From assembly GCA_012960305.1 (NCBI GenBank), contig DUBM01000017.1:1-64000 (forward strand): DNA of 64,000 nucleotides, read 5' to 3'. Below the pieces are notes generated by a model, which was not told the origin of the DNA, did no database searches, and worked only from the letters and a program-made list of their open reading frames with translations. Positions 17,804 through 27,738 of this stretch are shown one piece after another (position 1 is the stretch's first letter; each line of letters starts with the position of its first letter). The DNA comes from Gammaproteobacteria bacterium. Lineage in GTDB: Bacteria; Pseudomonadota; Gammaproteobacteria; Pseudomonadales; Pseudohongiellaceae. Position numbers and translations under genes: made by a program.

Positions 17804-18442
17804 ATGAATTTAATACGGTCAAGTTGTTACTTCCTCTTACTTCTAACAAATTTGGTAGTCGCCCAGTCTAATTTAGAGCCAGCGATTATCAGTGACCGCC
17901 TCGCACAAGCACAAACCTTAGAGCACCTTCGAGAAGAAACTTCAGGTCGTCTCTATGTGGCGACTAACAATATAGCCCCGGAAGAAATTGATCGTGCTGT
18001 ACTAAATAAATTAATGGAAGAAATTGCCAGTAGGCCTGCCGTTGCCAAACGCAGATTAAATGTTAGCGATAGTCAGCTACAAGACATATTTATAATAATT
18101 TCTAATGCTCGAAGCTTTATCAACGGCGATGAAATGGCTGCCGTTCGATTAATGTGTAGGGCCTGGCAAAATTCCGTGCTAGATGGCGAAGAAAAAGTCG
18201 CAGCAGCGTTGAATGCATATGAACGTCGAAAACAATTTACCAAAAATTTTATTGCCAAATATTACGCAGTAGTTCTAAGCGATATCGAAACTAGTTTAAC
18301 TAAACCTGCTAAGATTTCATTTACTGCCTATATGGACGATCGTCGAAAACGAATAGCAAATGTCGGTGTCACATCATTTGGTTCCATGATTAAAAGTATA
18401 CCCAATGGAAACGACTCCATTGATTTTCATTGTCGTGGCTAG
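17804..18442 (+). CDS. Exported protein of unknown function
   Basis: 212 residues with a Sec signal (hydrophobic core YFLLLLTNLVV, cleavage near AQ). The mature part is mainly helical, charged and without an obvious domain. It lies between the M20 amidohydrolase and an enoyl-CoA hydratase-type gene, 36 bases upstream of the latter. I do not recognise the family. Confidence 0.7.
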   Translation: MNLIRSSCYFLLLLTNLVVAQSNLEPAIISDRLAQAQTLEHLREETSGRLYVATNNIAPEEIDRAVLNKLMEEIASRPAVAKRRLNVSDSQLQDIFIIISNARSFINGDEMAAVRLMCRAWQNSVLDGEEKVAAALNAYERRKQFTKNFIAKYYAVVLSDIETSLTKPAKISFTAYMDDRRKRIANVGVTSFGSMIKSIPNGNDSIDFHCRG

Positions 18443-18478
18443 TTATCACTATTTTGTAGATAAACCTGGAGAAAGTCT

Positions 18479-19336
18479 GTGAGTTATAAGTGTTTCGAAG
18501 TAACTATCAAGAATAATATAGCCCATATTGTTTTGAATCGACCAAAGAAACGCAACAGCATGATTCATGAATTCTGGGATGAATTACCACTTATCGTCAA
18601 AGAAATCGACAGCAACTCTAAGGCAAGAGTCATTGTTCTATCTTCAACTGGCCCGCATTTTACTGCTGGTTTGGATTTGTCAGTTTTTGGTAGTAGCATC
18701 AAAACCAGCACTGATGCAGATGCCCAAGAAAAACTGCAGCGACAAGAAGGTGCAAGATTTTTTGACACGGTAAAGTACATGCAAGAAGCTTTCTCCTGCC
18801 TCGATAACTGCCGCCTACCTGTATTGGCAGCAATTCAAGGTGGCGCCTTCGGTGGTGGAGTTGACCTAATCACTGCCTGCGATATGCGCTATATGACCGC
18901 TGACGGGTTTATTACTATTTATGAAATTAATATTGGCATGACTGCCGATGTTGGCACTTTCCCACGCATCACTAAATTAATTCCTGAGGGAGTGGTCAAA
19001 GAACTTGCCTATACTGGCCGTCGCCTGACTGCAGCTGAAGCCTTAACTCACGGGCTAATCAATGAAATTTATCCCGATCATAAAACCATGCTCAATGGAG
19101 TTATGAAAATCGCTGCTGAAATCGCAACAAAGGCCCCTCTCGCCGTCTATGGCAGCAAGCGAATAATTAATTACGCCAGAGACCACTCCACAGACGATAC
19201 TCTAGATTACATCGGGATATGGAATGCAAGCATGCTGCAAAATGCTGAAATCAAAGAAGCGATTACAGCGTCCGCAGAAAAACGTGAGGGAGATTTTGTT
19301 GATTTACCAGTCAGTAGAACTAAGCTGGCAAATTAG
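18479..19336 (+). CDS. Enoyl-CoA hydratase/isomerase, dienoyl-CoA isomerase-like
   Basis: 285 residues of the crotonase fold, starting at GTG 18479 behind GGAGAAA. The CoA/oxyanion segments FTAGLDL and QGGAFGGGVDLITACD are present. YEINIGMTADVGT keeps the Glu and Asp of delta(3,5)-delta(2,4)-dienoyl-CoA isomerase (KEVDVGLAADVGT in the mammalian enzyme). It would move double bonds in unsaturated acyl-CoA during beta-oxidation. Cytoplasmic; follows the unknown exported protein. Confidence 0.85.
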   Translation: MSYKCFEVTIKNNIAHIVLNRPKKRNSMIHEFWDELPLIVKEIDSNSKARVIVLSSTGPHFTAGLDLSVFGSSIKTSTDADAQEKLQRQEGARFFDTVKYMQEAFSCLDNCRLPVLAAIQGGAFGGGVDLITACDMRYMTADGFITIYEINIGMTADVGTFPRITKLIPEGVVKELAYTGRRLTAAEALTHGLINEIYPDHKTMLNGVMKIAAEIATKAPLAVYGSKRIINYARDHSTDDTLDYIGIWNASMLQNAEIKEAITASAEKREGDFVDLPVSRTKLAN

Positions 19337-19579
19337 TTCTGTTGCTCCGAAAGGCAAAGGGATAAAAACAGGAAGTTAATAAATCTATGTGTAAAGTAAT
19401 TTTTATTTATTTTCCTATTAGCTAAGCCTTAGAGTCTTGCCTATACTGATCCTCCGAACATCCCCTATCATAAAGACAGTGCATCAAGCTGCGAACAAAA
19501 CTTTCCTGCTGTATGGACTTTTATCCACAGCACCCATACTCTGGTCTTTGCATTGAATCTCTAATAACAAGAGCAACTA

Positions 19580-20650
19580 ATGAAAAATTCCAAAATAGCC
19601 ATAAGCCACTATTTTTTGGGACTATTAATACTCACCCTGAGTATTTTTTCTCTTCCACTGAATGCTCAAAAACCTGATCTAGCGAACGTGAAAGTAACTC
19701 GATTGTTAGATCGCACTTTAATTGGCCCCGACATTCACCCCAGTGTGGGCATCAATATTCAAGGCCCATCAATGATCAAAGTGCCCGAATGGGCGCCTAA
19801 CCGCCTCGGCAATTACTATCTCTACTTCGCTGACCACAAAGGCCTTTATATTCGTCTTGCCTATGCGGATAGTATAGCTGGTCCATGGCAGATTCATGAA
19901 CCTGGCTCAATGAAAATTGAAGATTCGTTTTTTGCGGCTACTCGCCCGCCAATTGCTGAAGGACGACTTGCTGAATTAGTGGCGCGCAGAAAGGCCAGTG
20001 GTGTCAAGGTGTCTCATGATTTAGCACTGGAACTCACTGAGCCCCATATCGCCTCACCCGATGTCCATGTGGATGAGGAAAGCCAACACATTATTATGTA
20101 TTTTCACGGATTAGAGGCAGCAGCGCAACAACACTCTCGTGTGGCAACTTCCCCAGATGGAATCAATTTTACAACGCTACCGGAAAATATTGGTCGAACC
20201 TATGTCCGAGCTTTTAAACACGCCGGAATGACTTACACCATTGCAATGCCCGGTCAATTTTACCGATCTGCTAATGGGCTAACAGATTTTGAGACGGGCC
20301 CCTTACTATTCGAATCCACAATGCGTCATTCGGCAGTCATTATCCGTGGGAATTACCTCTATGTATTTTGGACTAGAGTTGGCGATGCTCCAGAAACTAT
20401 AATGCTCTCCACTATTGAATTAACCGACGATTGGAACGATTGGCAAGAAAGCCCTGAAGTCGAAGTTCTGCGCGCAGAATACGATTGGGAAGGGGCTGAT
20501 GCTCCCATCGAACCCTCAGTGCGATCAACTGCCTATGGTCAAGTAAACCAATTACGCGATCCTTCGCTCTATGTTGAAGATGGAGTGGTTTATCTACTCT
20601 ATGCGGTAGCAGGCGAAAGTGGTATAGCGTTAGCCCGAGTGGACTTTTAG
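19580..20650 (+). CDS. Exported five-bladed beta-propeller protein (GH43/32-like)
   Basis: 356 residues with a Sec signal (cleavage near LNAQ). Blade-like repeats are visible: GNYYLYFADHKGLYIRLAYADS, QHIIMYFHGLE, NYLYVFWTRVG and VVYLLYAVAGE, typical of GH43/GH32-type five-bladed propellers. Clear catalytic acids cannot be assigned, so glycosidase activity is uncertain. The stop overlaps the RBS of the next gene. Confidence 0.75.
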   Translation: MKNSKIAISHYFLGLLILTLSIFSLPLNAQKPDLANVKVTRLLDRTLIGPDIHPSVGINIQGPSMIKVPEWAPNRLGNYYLYFADHKGLYIRLAYADSIAGPWQIHEPGSMKIEDSFFAATRPPIAEGRLAELVARRKASGVKVSHDLALELTEPHIASPDVHVDEESQHIIMYFHGLEAAAQQHSRVATSPDGINFTTLPENIGRTYVRAFKHAGMTYTIAMPGQFYRSANGLTDFETGPLLFESTMRHSAVIIRGNYLYVFWTRVGDAPETIMLSTIELTDDWNDWQESPEVEVLRAEYDWEGADAPIEPSVRSTAYGQVNQLRDPSLYVEDGVVYLLYAVAGESGIALARVDF

Positions 20651-20659
20651 GAGAGAAGT

Positions 20660-21526
20660 ATCAAATCAATTATTAGCATAGTCGTTGTCTTACTATTTTC
20701 CAGCAGTATTGTTCTCGCTGGAAATCAAGGAAGTGTTAGTTGGGGTGGCATGCCTCTTTTTATGATTTGTGCCAGCATTGGTTTTATATTGCATTGGCTA
20801 GTTTTCATTCCGGCCTATATTTATCAAACCGAACACTACTTTGATCTTACTGGCTCCCTATCTTATATCGCAACTCTAATAGCTGCAGTCAATCTGCACC
20901 CCAATCTCGATGCCCGCGACTTAGTTCTGAGTGTGATGATAGCTATCTGGGCAACTCGGCTGGGTAGCTTTCTTTTTATGAGAGTGAAAAAAGCGGGCCA
21001 AGATAGCCGATTCTTAATAATGAAAACAATTTTCCTACGCTACCTTCTTACTTGGACCCTAGGCGGTTGCTGGGTATTCGTCACCATGGCTGCAGGCTTA
21101 GCTGCCATAACCTCAACGACCCAAGCCGGGATCGACACTTTTTTAATCATTGGTTGTAGTTTGTGGCTCTTCGGCTTCGGGTTTGAAGTGATTGCCGATA
21201 GGCAAAAAACAATCTTTCGAAAGAATAGTGAAAACAGCAATAATTTTATAACATCTGATTTATGGTCTATAACGCGACATCCTAATTATTTTGGAGAGAT
21301 TATTCTTTGGGTGGGAATTACAGTTGCTGCTTTTCCTGCACTATCAGGCTGGCAGCTTATAACTCTGATGTCGCCTATCTTCGTAACTTTGTTATTAATT
21401 AAAGTCAGTGGCGTTAAACTATTAGAAGCAAGTGGACAGGAACGCTGGGGATCTGATCCCGAGTATCAAAGTTACTTGGCAAATACCCCAGTTTTGGTAC
21501 CCTTTTTAGGTCGCATTGCTGAATAA
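20660..21526 (+). CDS. DUF1295 (steroid 5-alpha-reductase-like) membrane protein with probable AUC start
   Basis: The C-terminal part has the DUF1295/isoprenylcysteine-methyltransferase-like signature TRHPNYFGEIILWVG and six or more membrane helices. The first in-frame ATG (20750) has no clear RBS and would remove a homologous-looking N-terminal helix (KSIISIVVVLLFSSSIVLAGNQGS). Upstream the frame is open from a TAG at 20648. AGGAGAG stands 5 bases before ATC at 20660, so AUC is the likely start, giving 288 residues; from ATG 20750 it would be 258. The function of the family is not established. It is 9 bases downstream of the beta-propeller gene. Confidence 0.75.
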   Translation: MKSIISIVVVLLFSSSIVLAGNQGSVSWGGMPLFMICASIGFILHWLVFIPAYIYQTEHYFDLTGSLSYIATLIAAVNLHPNLDARDLVLSVMIAIWATRLGSFLFMRVKKAGQDSRFLIMKTIFLRYLLTWTLGGCWVFVTMAAGLAAITSTTQAGIDTFLIIGCSLWLFGFGFEVIADRQKTIFRKNSENSNNFITSDLWSITRHPNYFGEIILWVGITVAAFPALSGWQLITLMSPIFVTLLLIKVSGVKLLEASGQERWGSDPEYQSYLANTPVLVPFLGRIAE

Positions 21527-21549
21527 TTTACCTTCTTGGAAAGGATAAT

Positions 21550-23136
21550 ATGGATATGCCTAAATCGAAATTCGCAAAATTCTTGCTTTTCGTTAGCCTA
21601 ATTAGCGCAAGCTCACTAGCAAATGCGCAAAGCAATCTACGCAGCGCCTGCGCCCAACTTACTAACTTGATATTAGAGGATACAACAATCTCAGTTGCCC
21701 AAGTGGTAAAAGCGAATTCATTTCGCACACCGGGCTTGAATAGCTCCATTGCCCTGCCAGAGTTCTGCCGTGTTATTGGCGTATCTTCTCCAGCAATAAA
21801 TTTCGAAGTTTGGCTACCCATGACAGAGTGGAACGGTAAATACCAAGGCGTTGGTAATGGTGGCATGGCTGGAACTATAAGCTATGGTGCGATGGCTGCT
21901 GCCATACGTCGTGGTTATGCTACTGCAAGCACAGATACCGGCCACAAAGCTGGCCCAATTCCTTTTGACGCTTCTTGGGCTTCTGGTAGACAAGATCTAA
22001 TAGAAGATTTCGGACACCGCTCCCTGCACCTGACAACTGTGAATGCCAAACAAGTAACCAAAGCTTTCTATCGTTCTCCCCCCAACCACTCTTACTACGT
22101 CGGCTGCTCCAAAGGTGGCCAGCAAGGCCTCATGGAAGCACAGCGATATCCTGATGATTTCGATGGCATTATAGCAGGCGATCCAGCCAATGATTGGACG
22201 CGATTCTATGCTGGCGCCCATTTATGGTATTCCCAAGCCATGCTCAGTGATGAAGAAGCCTGGATCCAGCCGGCTAAGTTGCCAGCGCTGGGCGATGCGG
22301 TAAATGCTGCTTGTGACGCCATTGATGGCATAGAAGATGGCATCCTGCAAAACCCTTTAGCCTGTAACTTCGAACCAGCCACGCTGACTTGTCCTGCTGG
22401 CATCGATAACAATTCTTGTTTAACACCAAAGCAAGTTTCCGCTGTTGAGAAAATCTGGTCAGGGGTAAAAGATTTTTCTGGCAAAGTAATTTATCCCGGC
22501 CTAGTTCCAGGCGGCGAAGCTGCTAGAGGGAGCTGGTCTACCTGGGTGACTGGAGCTGAGCCCTATAAGTCACTCCATTGGCGTGGTGGAGAAGGCTTCT
22601 TTCGCTGGTTTGTCTTTAATGATCCTGAATGGAATTTCCGCGACTTCGATTTTGACAATGATCTCACCTACGCCTTGGATAAAGTTGGACCCGCTGTGGA
22701 TTCTGACAATCCTGATCTGCGTGCGCTGCGAGATAATGGTAGCAAATTGATTGTCTATCATGGTTGGAGCGACCCTGACATCTCTCCTGTTGCATCTATC
22801 AACTATTTTGAAGAAGCCGTCGATATCATCGCCGATGATATTCAGGCGCCGAACTATCAAGTAGCACTGGATTCCACACAAGATTTTTATCGACTATTCA
22901 TGGTCCCCGGCATGGCTCATTGTAGCGGCGGGCCTGGACCTGACAGCTTTGATGCATTATCTGCCTTGGAAGATTGGGTGGAGCGTGACATCGCCCCAGA
23001 ATCGATTGTGGCTTCAAAAATAATTGATGGTGAAACTGTGCGAACTCGACCTTTGTGCGTCCATCCAGCCGAAGCTATTTACAATGGTAACGGTAGCACC
23101 GATGTGGCGGAAAATTTTAGTTGCAGAGTTCCATAG
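21550..23136 (+). CDS. Secreted tannase/feruloyl-esterase family hydrolase
   Basis: 528 residues with a Sec signal (cleavage near ANAQ). The alpha/beta-hydrolase nucleophile motif is GCSKGG (Ser187). The acid is in YHGWSDPDISP and the His in VPGMAHCSGGPGPD, as in the tannase family (PF07519), and a cysteine pairs with the catalytic Ser region (Cys186). It would hydrolyse esters of gallic, ferulic or similar phenolic acids outside the cell. RBS GGAAAGGA. Confidence 0.85.
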   Translation: MDMPKSKFAKFLLFVSLISASSLANAQSNLRSACAQLTNLILEDTTISVAQVVKANSFRTPGLNSSIALPEFCRVIGVSSPAINFEVWLPMTEWNGKYQGVGNGGMAGTISYGAMAAAIRRGYATASTDTGHKAGPIPFDASWASGRQDLIEDFGHRSLHLTTVNAKQVTKAFYRSPPNHSYYVGCSKGGQQGLMEAQRYPDDFDGIIAGDPANDWTRFYAGAHLWYSQAMLSDEEAWIQPAKLPALGDAVNAACDAIDGIEDGILQNPLACNFEPATLTCPAGIDNNSCLTPKQVSAVEKIWSGVKDFSGKVIYPGLVPGGEAARGSWSTWVTGAEPYKSLHWRGGEGFFRWFVFNDPEWNFRDFDFDNDLTYALDKVGPAVDSDNPDLRALRDNGSKLIVYHGWSDPDISPVASINYFEEAVDIIADDIQAPNYQVALDSTQDFYRLFMVPGMAHCSGGPGPDSFDALSALEDWVERDIAPESIVASKIIDGETVRTRPLCVHPAEAIYNGNGSTDVAENFSCRVP

Positions 23137-23200
23137 CAAGCGCTACTTGCCAGTACTTTCGTCACGGAACTACATTCTCAATAAGCTTAAATCGCACAGG

Positions 23201-23220
23201 TCCTTGTAAATCAACAAGGA
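23201..23220 (+). terminator. Possible weak terminator
   Basis: TCCTTGT and ACAAGGA form a 7-bp stem with a 6-base loop downstream of the tannase gene, followed by only three T residues. Low strength. Confidence 0.25.
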
Positions 23221-23306
23221 TTTGCATCCATTCGGCACGCAAAGCCCCTTAACTTGCACCCGTACTTCGATTAATTTACCTTTAGCGCCCCAACACGGAG
23301 AAGCAG

Positions 23307-24866
23307 ATGTCCTGGCAAAAAGAAATTGATGAATTGAAGCACCGAGAAGAATTGGCCAAGAAAATGGGCGGCGAAGAACGAATCCAACGTCAACATGATA
23401 ATGGCAGATTCACAGTACGTGAACGCATCGAGCTATTGGTGGACCATGAATCATTCCATGAAATTGGCGCCCTCGCTGGAAAAGTGGTTTATGACGACGA
23501 TGGCGAGTTAACTGATTTCACTCCTTCTAATTTTGTTTTAGGCACTGCAGATCTGAACGGACGTCGAGTAGTTATCGGTGGAGACGACTTCACAGTTAGA
23601 GGCGGCGCTGCAGATGCCAAGGTCGGCAACAAATCAGGCTACGGAGAAAAATATGCGCTGGAAATGCGCTTACCATTGGTACGACTCGTTGATGGTAGCG
23701 GTGGTGGCGGCAGCGTTAAGACGCTTGAGGTGGTTGGTCACTCCTATATACCCGCACTAAAAGGGATCGAAACCACGATGCAGCTCATGGGACATGTGCC
23801 TGTTGTTTGCGCCTGTATGGGGTCAGTTGCTGGCTTAGGTGCTGTTCGAGTCACAATTTCTCATTTCTCACTAATGATTAAAGAAACTAGCCAATTGTTT
23901 GTTGCAGGACCACCAGTAGTCGAACGAGGCTTTGGCAAACCAGTTGGGAAAAACGAATTAGGCGGCTCGCAGATTCATGCGAACGGCAGTGGAGCTGTAG
24001 ACAACGAAGTTGATACAGAAGAAGAAGCTTTCGCCACAATAAAACAATTCCTTTCTTACCTTCCACAAAATGTTTGGCAAGTGTCACCTCGAATTAAAAC
24101 TGACGACCCTGTAGATCGCAGGGATGAATCTCTCCTCTCGGTCATTCCTCGAGACCGCCGCCAAATGTTTCAAGTGCGTGACGTCATTCATTCAGTCGTC
24201 GACAAAGGTTCATTTTTTGAGATCAGCCCCAATTATGGTGAAGCCCTGGTTGTTGGTTTAGCTAGATTAGATGGCTACTCGGTTGGGGTAATGGCCAATG
24301 ATACCTATCACCATGGTGGCGCAGTTAATGCTAGCGCGTCAGAAAAGATGATGCGCTTTGTCGACCTTTGCGACACTTTCCACATCCCTGTACTTAACCT
24401 GGTCGACAATCCGGGCTTTCTCATAGGCACCAAAGCCGAAGAAGAAGGTACCGTGCGCTTAGGAAGTCGCGCACTTATGGCAATCTATCAATCTTCAATC
24501 CCCTGGCTTGCAGTAATTATTCGGCGCTGCTATGGGGTGGCCGGCGGCGGCCATGGGAAGTCTGATGGCCTTAACCTTCGCTATGCTTGGCCATCTGCAG
24601 ATTGGGGCTCTCTGCCAATTGAAGGCGGCGTTCAAGCAGCCTATAAACGGGACATCGAAGCATCTGCTGACCCGGATGCTCGCCGCCGTGAACTCGAGGA
24701 CATGCTTGAAAAATATCGCTCGCCTTTAAGAACCGCAGAAGCTTTTGGCGTTGAAGAGGTAATAGATCCGCGAGACACCCGCCCTCTTGTGTGTGACTGG
24801 ATAAAACTCGCTTATGAAATTATTCCGACGCAGTTAGGTCCTAAATCCCGCACGACTCGTCCATAA
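23307..24866 (+). CDS. Acyl-CoA carboxylase carboxyltransferase subunit
   Basis: 519 residues, closest to propionyl-/methylcrotonyl-CoA carboxylase beta subunits. Both halves of the crotonase-like carboxyltransferase fold are visible, with GGDDFTVRGGA, GSGGGG and SVAGLGA in the N-domain and LVDNPGFLIGTKAE plus CYGVAGGGHG in the C-domain. It transfers CO2 from biotin to an acyl-CoA. No biotin carboxylase or carrier gene is next to it, which is unusual because they normally cluster. Cytoplasmic; RBS ACGGAGAAG. Confidence 0.9.
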   Translation: MSWQKEIDELKHREELAKKMGGEERIQRQHDNGRFTVRERIELLVDHESFHEIGALAGKVVYDDDGELTDFTPSNFVLGTADLNGRRVVIGGDDFTVRGGAADAKVGNKSGYGEKYALEMRLPLVRLVDGSGGGGSVKTLEVVGHSYIPALKGIETTMQLMGHVPVVCACMGSVAGLGAVRVTISHFSLMIKETSQLFVAGPPVVERGFGKPVGKNELGGSQIHANGSGAVDNEVDTEEEAFATIKQFLSYLPQNVWQVSPRIKTDDPVDRRDESLLSVIPRDRRQMFQVRDVIHSVVDKGSFFEISPNYGEALVVGLARLDGYSVGVMANDTYHHGGAVNASASEKMMRFVDLCDTFHIPVLNLVDNPGFLIGTKAEEEGTVRLGSRALMAIYQSSIPWLAVIIRRCYGVAGGGHGKSDGLNLRYAWPSADWGSLPIEGGVQAAYKRDIEASADPDARRRELEDMLEKYRSPLRTAEAFGVEEVIDPRDTRPLVCDWIKLAYEIIPTQLGPKSRTTRP

Positions 24867-24884
24867 AAAAACTACCGAATTTTT

Positions 24885-25997
24885 TCAGGCGGCGCAGGCT
24901 TTTTGAAAGCTGGCAAAAGCGATATCTTGCGCCTGCTGCACTGCCTGTTCTTGATTGGATTGTATCTGTTGCCATTTTGATTCGTACTTGGCAAACGGGT
25001 CAACGATTCCACTAAGCTTGCCGGACAGTGCTTCAATAATAGCTGTGCCACAGAATGGCACATAGCCAGCTGAATATCCGCCCTCATGACAAATCACGAG
25101 CCGCCCTTTACAGAGATTTTCCGCTACTGCGAGTAATTGCTCAGTCATTGCTCGATAGTGAGAAGAAAGCAACATCATATGGCCTAGAGGATCCCAAGTA
25201 CTTCCATCTAAGCCAGAAGCGACTAAGATGATATCTGGTTGAAATTGATCGAGAGCTGGAAGGACTATTCTACGCATTGCCGCATCATAAGCACCACCGC
25301 CACTACCTGGAGGTAATGGTATATTCATATTGAAACCCAATCCATCACCTTCACCACAATCCTCAACAGCCCCAGAATTGTGGGGATAGAGTGAATCTTC
25401 ATGCAGTGAAATTGTTAGGACATCAGGATCATCATAGAACACTGTTTCCGTACCATTGCCATGGTGAACGTCCCAATCTACGACAGCTACCTTGTTCACT
25501 TCATCGCGTAATAACAATTCACGCGCAGTGATAGCCAAGTTAGAGAAAATGCAAAAGCCTCGTCCGCGATCTGGTTCAGCATGATGTCCACATGGTCGCA
25601 CTAAGGCATAGGCATTCTGAATCTTACCTTCTAAGACCGCCTCGCAGGCGCTAATGCAACCACCAACTGCCAGCAAGGCAATCTCATAACTGCCTGGACC
25701 AAAAGGGGTCAGCTCTCCCGCATTACCGCCGTTTTCTGCGCTGAGTTTACGAATCTTTTCTACATATTCAGGAGTGTGCACTAGCAATAATTGCTCTTTG
25801 GTTGCGCTCATAGGATCAAGCGGCAACAGAGCATCAGTAAATTTATAGGCATCAAGAAGGTTTTTTAGGCGGCGCTTAGTTTCCGGGTTCTCGAAATGGA
25901 CCCAAGGCTCGAACTCGCCTGTTGAAGGCAAAACTCCTAAGGCAGGGCCAGTATCGTGCCACATGTATTTTTCGTGCCAAACAAAGCCTGTACGCAA
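24885..25997 (-). CDS. Histone-deacetylase/acetylpolyamine amidohydrolase family protein
   Basis: 370 residues with the arginase-like deacetylase fold. RPCGHHAEPDRGRGFC holds the catalytic His pair and DWDVHHGNGT the first zinc ligands; SGLDGS supplies the second Asp. Class II type; bacterial members deacetylate polyamines or other small amides. The start is TTG 25997, supported by AGGAGAAA. Its start is 21 bases after the stop of the carboxylesterase gene, so it is the downstream gene of a minus-strand unit. Confidence 0.88.
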   Translation of the reverse strand: MRTGFVWHEKYMWHDTGPALGVLPSTGEFEPWVHFENPETKRRLKNLLDAYKFTDALLPLDPMSATKEQLLLVHTPEYVEKIRKLSAENGGNAGELTPFGPGSYEIALLAVGGCISACEAVLEGKIQNAYALVRPCGHHAEPDRGRGFCIFSNLAITARELLLRDEVNKVAVVDWDVHHGNGTETVFYDDPDVLTISLHEDSLYPHNSGAVEDCGEGDGLGFNMNIPLPPGSGGGAYDAAMRRIVLPALDQFQPDIILVASGLDGSTWDPLGHMMLLSSHYRAMTEQLLAVAENLCKGRLVICHEGGYSAGYVPFCGTAIIEALSGKLSGIVDPFAKYESKWQQIQSNQEQAVQQAQDIAFASFQKACAA

Positions 25998-26018
25998 AGA
26001 GCTTTCTCCTTGTTATTT

Positions 26019-27632
26019 CTAGCGGGATTCCATATAGAGCTTCTCTAAGCGATCAAGGTTAGCTTTTTTCGGATGCTCTTCAGTTCGAATTGTAGCATCG
26101 AGAATTTGGACAACATCTGATTGAGCATCATAGCTAGGCCAATTTGGTAACCCATCACCATTAGGATTACCGTCTCTAGCAAAACTAATCCAATAATCTG
26201 CAACCAGTTTTGATAAACGCCGATCATCATCGTCCCAACCAACGCCTACTAGATCAAGATTATCGAATACATAGGCTAACTCACCGGAATGGTAGGCACC
26301 AAAATGACGCTGACCACCATCACCATAAAGGTCTGTTTGTTCTGGCATATAAAGCCTAAACACGGGCGCTTCCCGTGAGAAGAAATACACATAGGCATTG
26401 CTTCCACGATCAGCAACAAGCCGTCCCCACATTCTTGCGGCAAGCAAAAAACTATTGTCAGTAGTAATATCTTTACGAGCATCCAGTGGAGAACTTGCCA
26501 GCGAGTCTAAATAGCCACTCTTGATATTTCCTGCCGACTCACCGAAGACGCCCTGCAAATAATCATCTAATCCCTGCTCAGTAATTTCATCTGCCGTGTG
26601 TTGCAACCCATGATATTCATGAGCAAGACCGCCGACCATAACTGGAATATTATTGTGTCTACTTGACTCTAATAAGTCATAGGGCGCATCAGGAATTACC
26701 CAACCGTCAATGATAGTAGAACCACCTACGCCGGGAGTCGCGATAACGACTTGTGCATCTAAGGACCGAAGTTCAGCTAGGGAAGCTGAACTATTGCCAG
26801 AAACCCCTAGACGGCTGGCAAAAGCTTCGCCACCTACATGAGCCGAATTCTCGCCTTCATCAAGTCGGCGATCTAATTTTATGCATCCTGGGGACTGACC
26901 TATTACGCCTGAGATCATTCCTTCAGTGAGCGGTGAAGACATAAGCAAGCACACATCCGTGCCACCTGCAGATTGGCCAAAAATAGTCACTCGATCAGGG
27001 TCTCCACCAAAATTCTCGATATTATTTTGTACCCACTTTAATACTTCCACTTGATCAAGAATTCCATAGTTTCCCGATGAGTCATTCTTTGATTCTGCTG
27101 TTAAAGCAGGATGCGCAAGATAACCAAGTGAACCAAGGCGATAATTTGCGGTAATAATTACTGCGCCTCGTGCCGCTAGATTTGAACCATCAAAAATTAA
27201 CGGGCCACCATGCCCTGCTGTGTTACCTCCACCATGAAACCACACCATTACCGGCAATGATGCTGACTCGGTTTGTGCGCCACTAAATACATTGAGATAC
27301 AAACAGTCTTCAGAGCGCTGCAGATTTCCCCTTGCATAAAGAGAATTATCAGGATTTCGCATTTGCCAACAAGCTGGACCAATATTATTGGCCTGTCGAA
27401 CACCCGCAAATGGAATGGCAGGAGCTGGTGGCGCCCAGCGCAAATCACGCACTGGCGGCGCCGCATAGGCAATACCTTTAAAGACATTTACCCCGGGCTG
27501 ATGCCTAGATTTGCTACCTGAAAAAACACCACTGTCGGTACTTATGGTTTCGAAACTAGCCGCCATGCCTGGACTTGAAAAAAGCCCAACAATCAGCGTG
27601 CTTAGTAAGGCGGCTAAAGAATATTTAAGCAT
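26019..27632 (-). CDS. Secreted type-B carboxylesterase
   Basis: 537 residues from ATG 27632, chosen because GGAAAG lies 8 bases upstream and MLKYSLAALL then opens the Sec signal (cleavage near GMAA); an ATG at 27719 would add 29 residues. Conserved type-B features: HGGG oxyanion motif at 133-136, Ser221 in FGQSAGG, and late GAYHSGELAYVF with the catalytic His region. It would hydrolyse carboxylic esters in the periplasm or outside the cell. It is followed by the deacetylase-fold gene after 21 bases. Confidence 0.88.
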   Translation of the reverse strand: MLKYSLAALLSTLIVGLFSSPGMAASFETISTDSGVFSGSKSRHQPGVNVFKGIAYAAPPVRDLRWAPPAPAIPFAGVRQANNIGPACWQMRNPDNSLYARGNLQRSEDCLYLNVFSGAQTESASLPVMVWFHGGGNTAGHGGPLIFDGSNLAARGAVIITANYRLGSLGYLAHPALTAESKNDSSGNYGILDQVEVLKWVQNNIENFGGDPDRVTIFGQSAGGTDVCLLMSSPLTEGMISGVIGQSPGCIKLDRRLDEGENSAHVGGEAFASRLGVSGNSSASLAELRSLDAQVVIATPGVGGSTIIDGWVIPDAPYDLLESSRHNNIPVMVGGLAHEYHGLQHTADEITEQGLDDYLQGVFGESAGNIKSGYLDSLASSPLDARKDITTDNSFLLAARMWGRLVADRGSNAYVYFFSREAPVFRLYMPEQTDLYGDGGQRHFGAYHSGELAYVFDNLDLVGVGWDDDDRRLSKLVADYWISFARDGNPNGDGLPNWPSYDAQSDVVQILDATIRTEEHPKKANLDRLEKLYMESR

Positions 27633-27738
27633 CCCATGAACTTTCCTAAGTAGGCGATCGATAAACACAAAATTCGATTTTAACTGCATCACGATTACTT
27701 CCTCGCTTTTGCTTAACAATTAATATTTGGCCTATCGT

